64,000 nucleotides of DNA from an uncultured Alphaproteobacteria bacterium (GTDB lineage Bacteria; Pseudomonadota; Alphaproteobacteria; Rhodobacterales; Rhodobacteraceae): positions 24,056 through 88,055 of the forward strand of contig CACFXF010000005.1 of the NCBI GenBank assembly GCA_902570265.1, in the 5' to 3' direction. The position numbers and the translations under genes were made by a program. The notes beneath the pieces were generated by a model. It saw only the letters and a list, made by a program, of their open reading frames with translations, did no database searches and was not told the DNA's origin. This document shows, piece by piece, positions 61,681 through 64,000 of this stretch; position 1 is the first letter of the stretch, and the number at the start of each line of letters is the position of its first letter.

Positions 61681-62468
61681 ATTTTATTATCCTTATTTGT
61701 TTTTCGTGTAAACCTTTCTGCCCAAATTCCTATTGCAGCTGTTAATATTAAAGCAATAGTAGCGATAGCATTGATTTCAGGAGACATACCTGATCTTAGC
61801 ATTGCAAATATTAATACTGGTAAAGTTGCATTATAATCTCCTAAGAAGAAAGAACGTACAAAGTCATCAAAACTTAGTAGAAGACAAAATATGCTCGCTC
61901 CTAAGATTGCAGGTATTAAATAAGGAAGTGTAATACGTATAAAAGTTAATAAGGGATCAGCTCCAAGGTCTCGTGCAGCTTCAATTTGACTTTTGGGAAG
62001 TGTTGATAGCCTAGCCATTACAACAATAGTTACAAAGGGGACATTATGAACAGCATGAGCCCAAATTATTGCACCCATGCCAGGCTCAATTCCTAACCAG
62101 CGAGCATAAATCCTAAAAGCTATAGCAGAGATTATACCAGGTACTAAGGCGGGTAATATCATAAGCCCAAATACCGGTGACCATCCCCAAAACTTTCTTC
62201 CTTCCAATAATACTGCTATCCAAGTCCCAATTATTACAGAGATTAAAGTAGAAAAAATTGCAATAAGAATTGAATAGCCAAAAGAGTAAATAATTTCATA
62301 ATCAGAAAAAATACTAATATACCAGTCAAATGTCCATGATTTGATAGGAAATCCTATGAATTTACTATCTTTAAACCCCATTACTATCATTAGAATAAGT
62401 GGAATAAAAATATAAAGAACAAAAGCCCAGTATGTACAAGATAAAATAATTCTATTTCTAGAAACCAT
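61677..62468 (-). CDS. potC: Polyamine-type ABC transporter permease
   Basis: BPD permease EAARDLGADPLLTFIRITLPYLIPAILGASIF, DDFVRSFFLG. Confidence 0.88.
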   Translation of the reverse strand: MVSRNRIILSCTYWAFVLYIFIPLILMIVMGFKDSKFIGFPIKSWTFDWYISIFSDYEIIYSFGYSILIAIFSTLISVIIGTWIAVLLEGRKFWGWSPVFGLMILPALVPGIISAIAFRIYARWLGIEPGMGAIIWAHAVHNVPFVTIVVMARLSTLPKSQIEAARDLGADPLLTFIRITLPYLIPAILGASIFCLLLSFDDFVRSFFLGDYNATLPVLIFAMLRSGMSPEINAIATIALILTAAIGIWAERFTRKTNKDNKI

Positions 62469-63451
62469 TAAGTATCTCCTTTTCTAAGAACTTTCATTAG
62501 TCTATAGAATAAGAACGTAATTATAAGTGCCGTCAAAAACATTATCACAGCAAAAGCAGCTCCTGTCGGCCATTCATCCCCTGCATAGTGAAAAAAACCT
62601 GCAATTGTCTCTGCAAATACTGTAGTTGAAGGTCCCCCTAGTAACACTGGAGTAGCATAAAATCCCGTAGAAATCAGAAATACTAAGATACAACCAGATG
62701 AAATTCCTTCTAATGTAAGAGGTAAAGTTATTTTACGAAAACGAACCCAAGCCCCTGCGCCGAGGTCAGCAGCAACCTCTGTATAACTTTTAGGTAATTT
62801 TTCTAAAGCAGAATATAATGGTAAAAGCATGTAAAGAGCTGTCAAGTAAACTATACCTACACCCATTGAAAAACCAGTATACATAAAGGGGATTGGACGC
62901 TCAATTAATCCAAACCATTTAAGAACAAGATTTACTGCCCCAGTATTACCTAAAAAAATCATAATAGCATATGTTCTTACAATTTCTCCAACCCAAAAAG
63001 GAATTAAAAGAATAAGAAGCATTAGCATTTGATTTTTTCTACTTACATGCCTGGCTAAATAATAAGCTACGGGATAGGTTAAAACCAAAGTACAAACTGT
63101 AAAAATTGTAGCAAAAATCAGAGTTCTAAAAAATGGCATCCAAAAAATATAATCTCCAAAAAAGCGAATATAATTATCAATTGTAAATGAATGCGGCGTT
63201 CCTTCTGCTACAGGATAGGCTTCCAAAAGTGATACCCTAAGCATTTGTAACATAGGACCAAGATGTTGGGTAAGTAACCAAACAATAGGGAATGCAGCTA
63301 AAATTAGAAATTGACGCCTAGGAGAAAATGTAATGAAATTGAGAAAAATCTTATAAAAGTAAAAGTTAATAATCCGGCCCCAGATTGGCCGACTATTTAG
63401 ATATGCATCTTTGGTAGTAATATTTTCCAAGCCCACTTTATATTCTGGCAT
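62468..63451 (-). CDS. potB: Polyamine-type ABC transporter permease
   Basis: EVAADLGAGAWVRFRKITLPLTLEGISSG; overlaps potC by one nt. Confidence 0.88.
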   Translation of the reverse strand: MPEYKVGLENITTKDAYLNSRPIWGRIINFYFYKIFLNFITFSPRRQFLILAAFPIVWLLTQHLGPMLQMLRVSLLEAYPVAEGTPHSFTIDNYIRFFGDYIFWMPFFRTLIFATIFTVCTLVLTYPVAYYLARHVSRKNQMLMLLILLIPFWVGEIVRTYAIMIFLGNTGAVNLVLKWFGLIERPIPFMYTGFSMGVGIVYLTALYMLLPLYSALEKLPKSYTEVAADLGAGAWVRFRKITLPLTLEGISSGCILVFLISTGFYATPVLLGGPSTTVFAETIAGFFHYAGDEWPTGAAFAVIMFLTALIITFLFYRLMKVLRKGDT

Positions 63452-63471
63452 TAAGAAAGCCTCTTCAAAAA

Positions 63472-63502
63472 AAATATCCGCCTGAAATTTAGGCGGATAT
63501 TT
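63472..63502 (-). terminator. Intra-operon hairpin between substrate-binding gene and permease genes
   Basis: AAATATCCGCCT - GAAATTT - AGGCGGATATTT, perfect 12-bp stem, 7-nt loop. Confidence 0.75.
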
Positions 63503-63513
63503 AAAATAATTTT

Positions 63514-64000
63514 TTAAGCTGCCTTTACAGCTTCAACGGCTGGATCAACTAAACCATATTTCATTTTATTAGCCTCAGCTCTAAAAAACTGGAGGTTTGC
63601 TATTTGCTCGTCTGGAAATGAGGTGGACTGTTTCTCTAAATCTGTCAGATAATTAGAAGCATCTTTGTAGGTAGAAATAAAACCTGACGCTTTAGTCATT
63701 GAGGCGCCAATCTCTGGAGAAGCAAGAATAGCATTTAAGAAAGTATAGGCATTATCTTTATTTGGGCAATTATTTGCAATATTATATGTATATACAAAAC
63801 CATATGAACCTTCATTAGGTATAGTCATTCCCAATGGAAAACCGTCATTAATAAGAGCAGCTGCAGGTCCATTCCAACTATGTCCTAATGCAATGTCTTG
63901 ATTTACAAACATTTGTTGAACTTCAGCACCACTATCATAATATTTACGAACTAGTGGTTTCTTTGATATAAGAAATTGTTTTGCTTCCTCAACAATAGCA
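63514..64000 (-). CDS. Polyamine-type ABC transporter substrate-binding protein, C-terminal part (cut by window edge)
   Basis: MFVNQDIALGHSWNGPAAALINDGFPLGMTIPNEGSYGFVYTYNIANNCPNKDNAYTFLNAILASPEIGA; frame continues to the right edge. Confidence 0.85.
   Translation of the reverse strand, partial: AIVEEAKQFLISKKPLVRKYYDSGAEVQQMFVNQDIALGHSWNGPAAALINDGFPLGMTIPNEGSYGFVYTYNIANNCPNKDNAYTFLNAILASPEIGASMTKASGFISTYKDASNYLTDLEKQSTSFPDEQIANLQFFRAEANKMKYGLVDPAVEAVKAA

Noticed and set aside
1-64000. CRISPR arrays, tRNA/rRNA genes, insertion sequences, prophage
   Set aside because: No regularly spaced repeats, no tRNA-like clover sequences in intergenic gaps, and no transposase, integrase or phage proteins among the ORFs; a tRNAscan/Infernal run would settle RNA genes

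Overview
AT-rich alphaproteobacterial chromosome segment, probably from a streamlined marine lineage (inferred from gene content and composition). No rRNA, tRNA, CRISPR array, prophage or transposase was found by eye. Left and middle, mostly core genes: dnaX (partial), SRP RNA, nudC, pheA, membrane cytochrome c, yejABEF, a fused 5-oxoprolinase/hydantoinase, pepF, rpoH, rluD, dnaG, rpoD, nrdR-ribD-ribE-ribBA-ribH-nusB, parC, cobalamin adenosyltransferase, etfBA-hbd, ptsH-rapZ-hprK, and a short PEPCK homologue. Right, more accessory: acyl-CoA dehydrogenase, GcvT/DmdA-like protein, stand-alone BLUF photoreceptor, and a divergent catabolic locus (Asp/Glu-racemase-like, isochorismatase-like, HyuA, HyuB, ICL/PEPM-type lyase, LeuD/LeuC-like hydratase, TRAP transporter), then GMC oxidoreductase, CMD protein, BtuF-like protein and a potABC-type polyamine operon. 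Points most worth a second look: (1) the hydantoinase/lyase/hydratase/TRAP locus as a candidate uncharacterised pathway; (2) a compact PckA homologue next to hprK; (3) two genes (ptsH and the GMC oxidoreductase) with no ATG/GTG/TTG start but a well-placed ATT; (4) a multiply disrupted djlA pseudogene absent from the ORF track; (5) an EamA gene split at a homopolymer; (6) rluD and its divergent neighbour with overlapping start codons; (7) a RibBA whose GTP cyclohydrolase II half lacks the zinc cysteines. All assignments are from reading the sequence and recalled family motifs; no database search was run.
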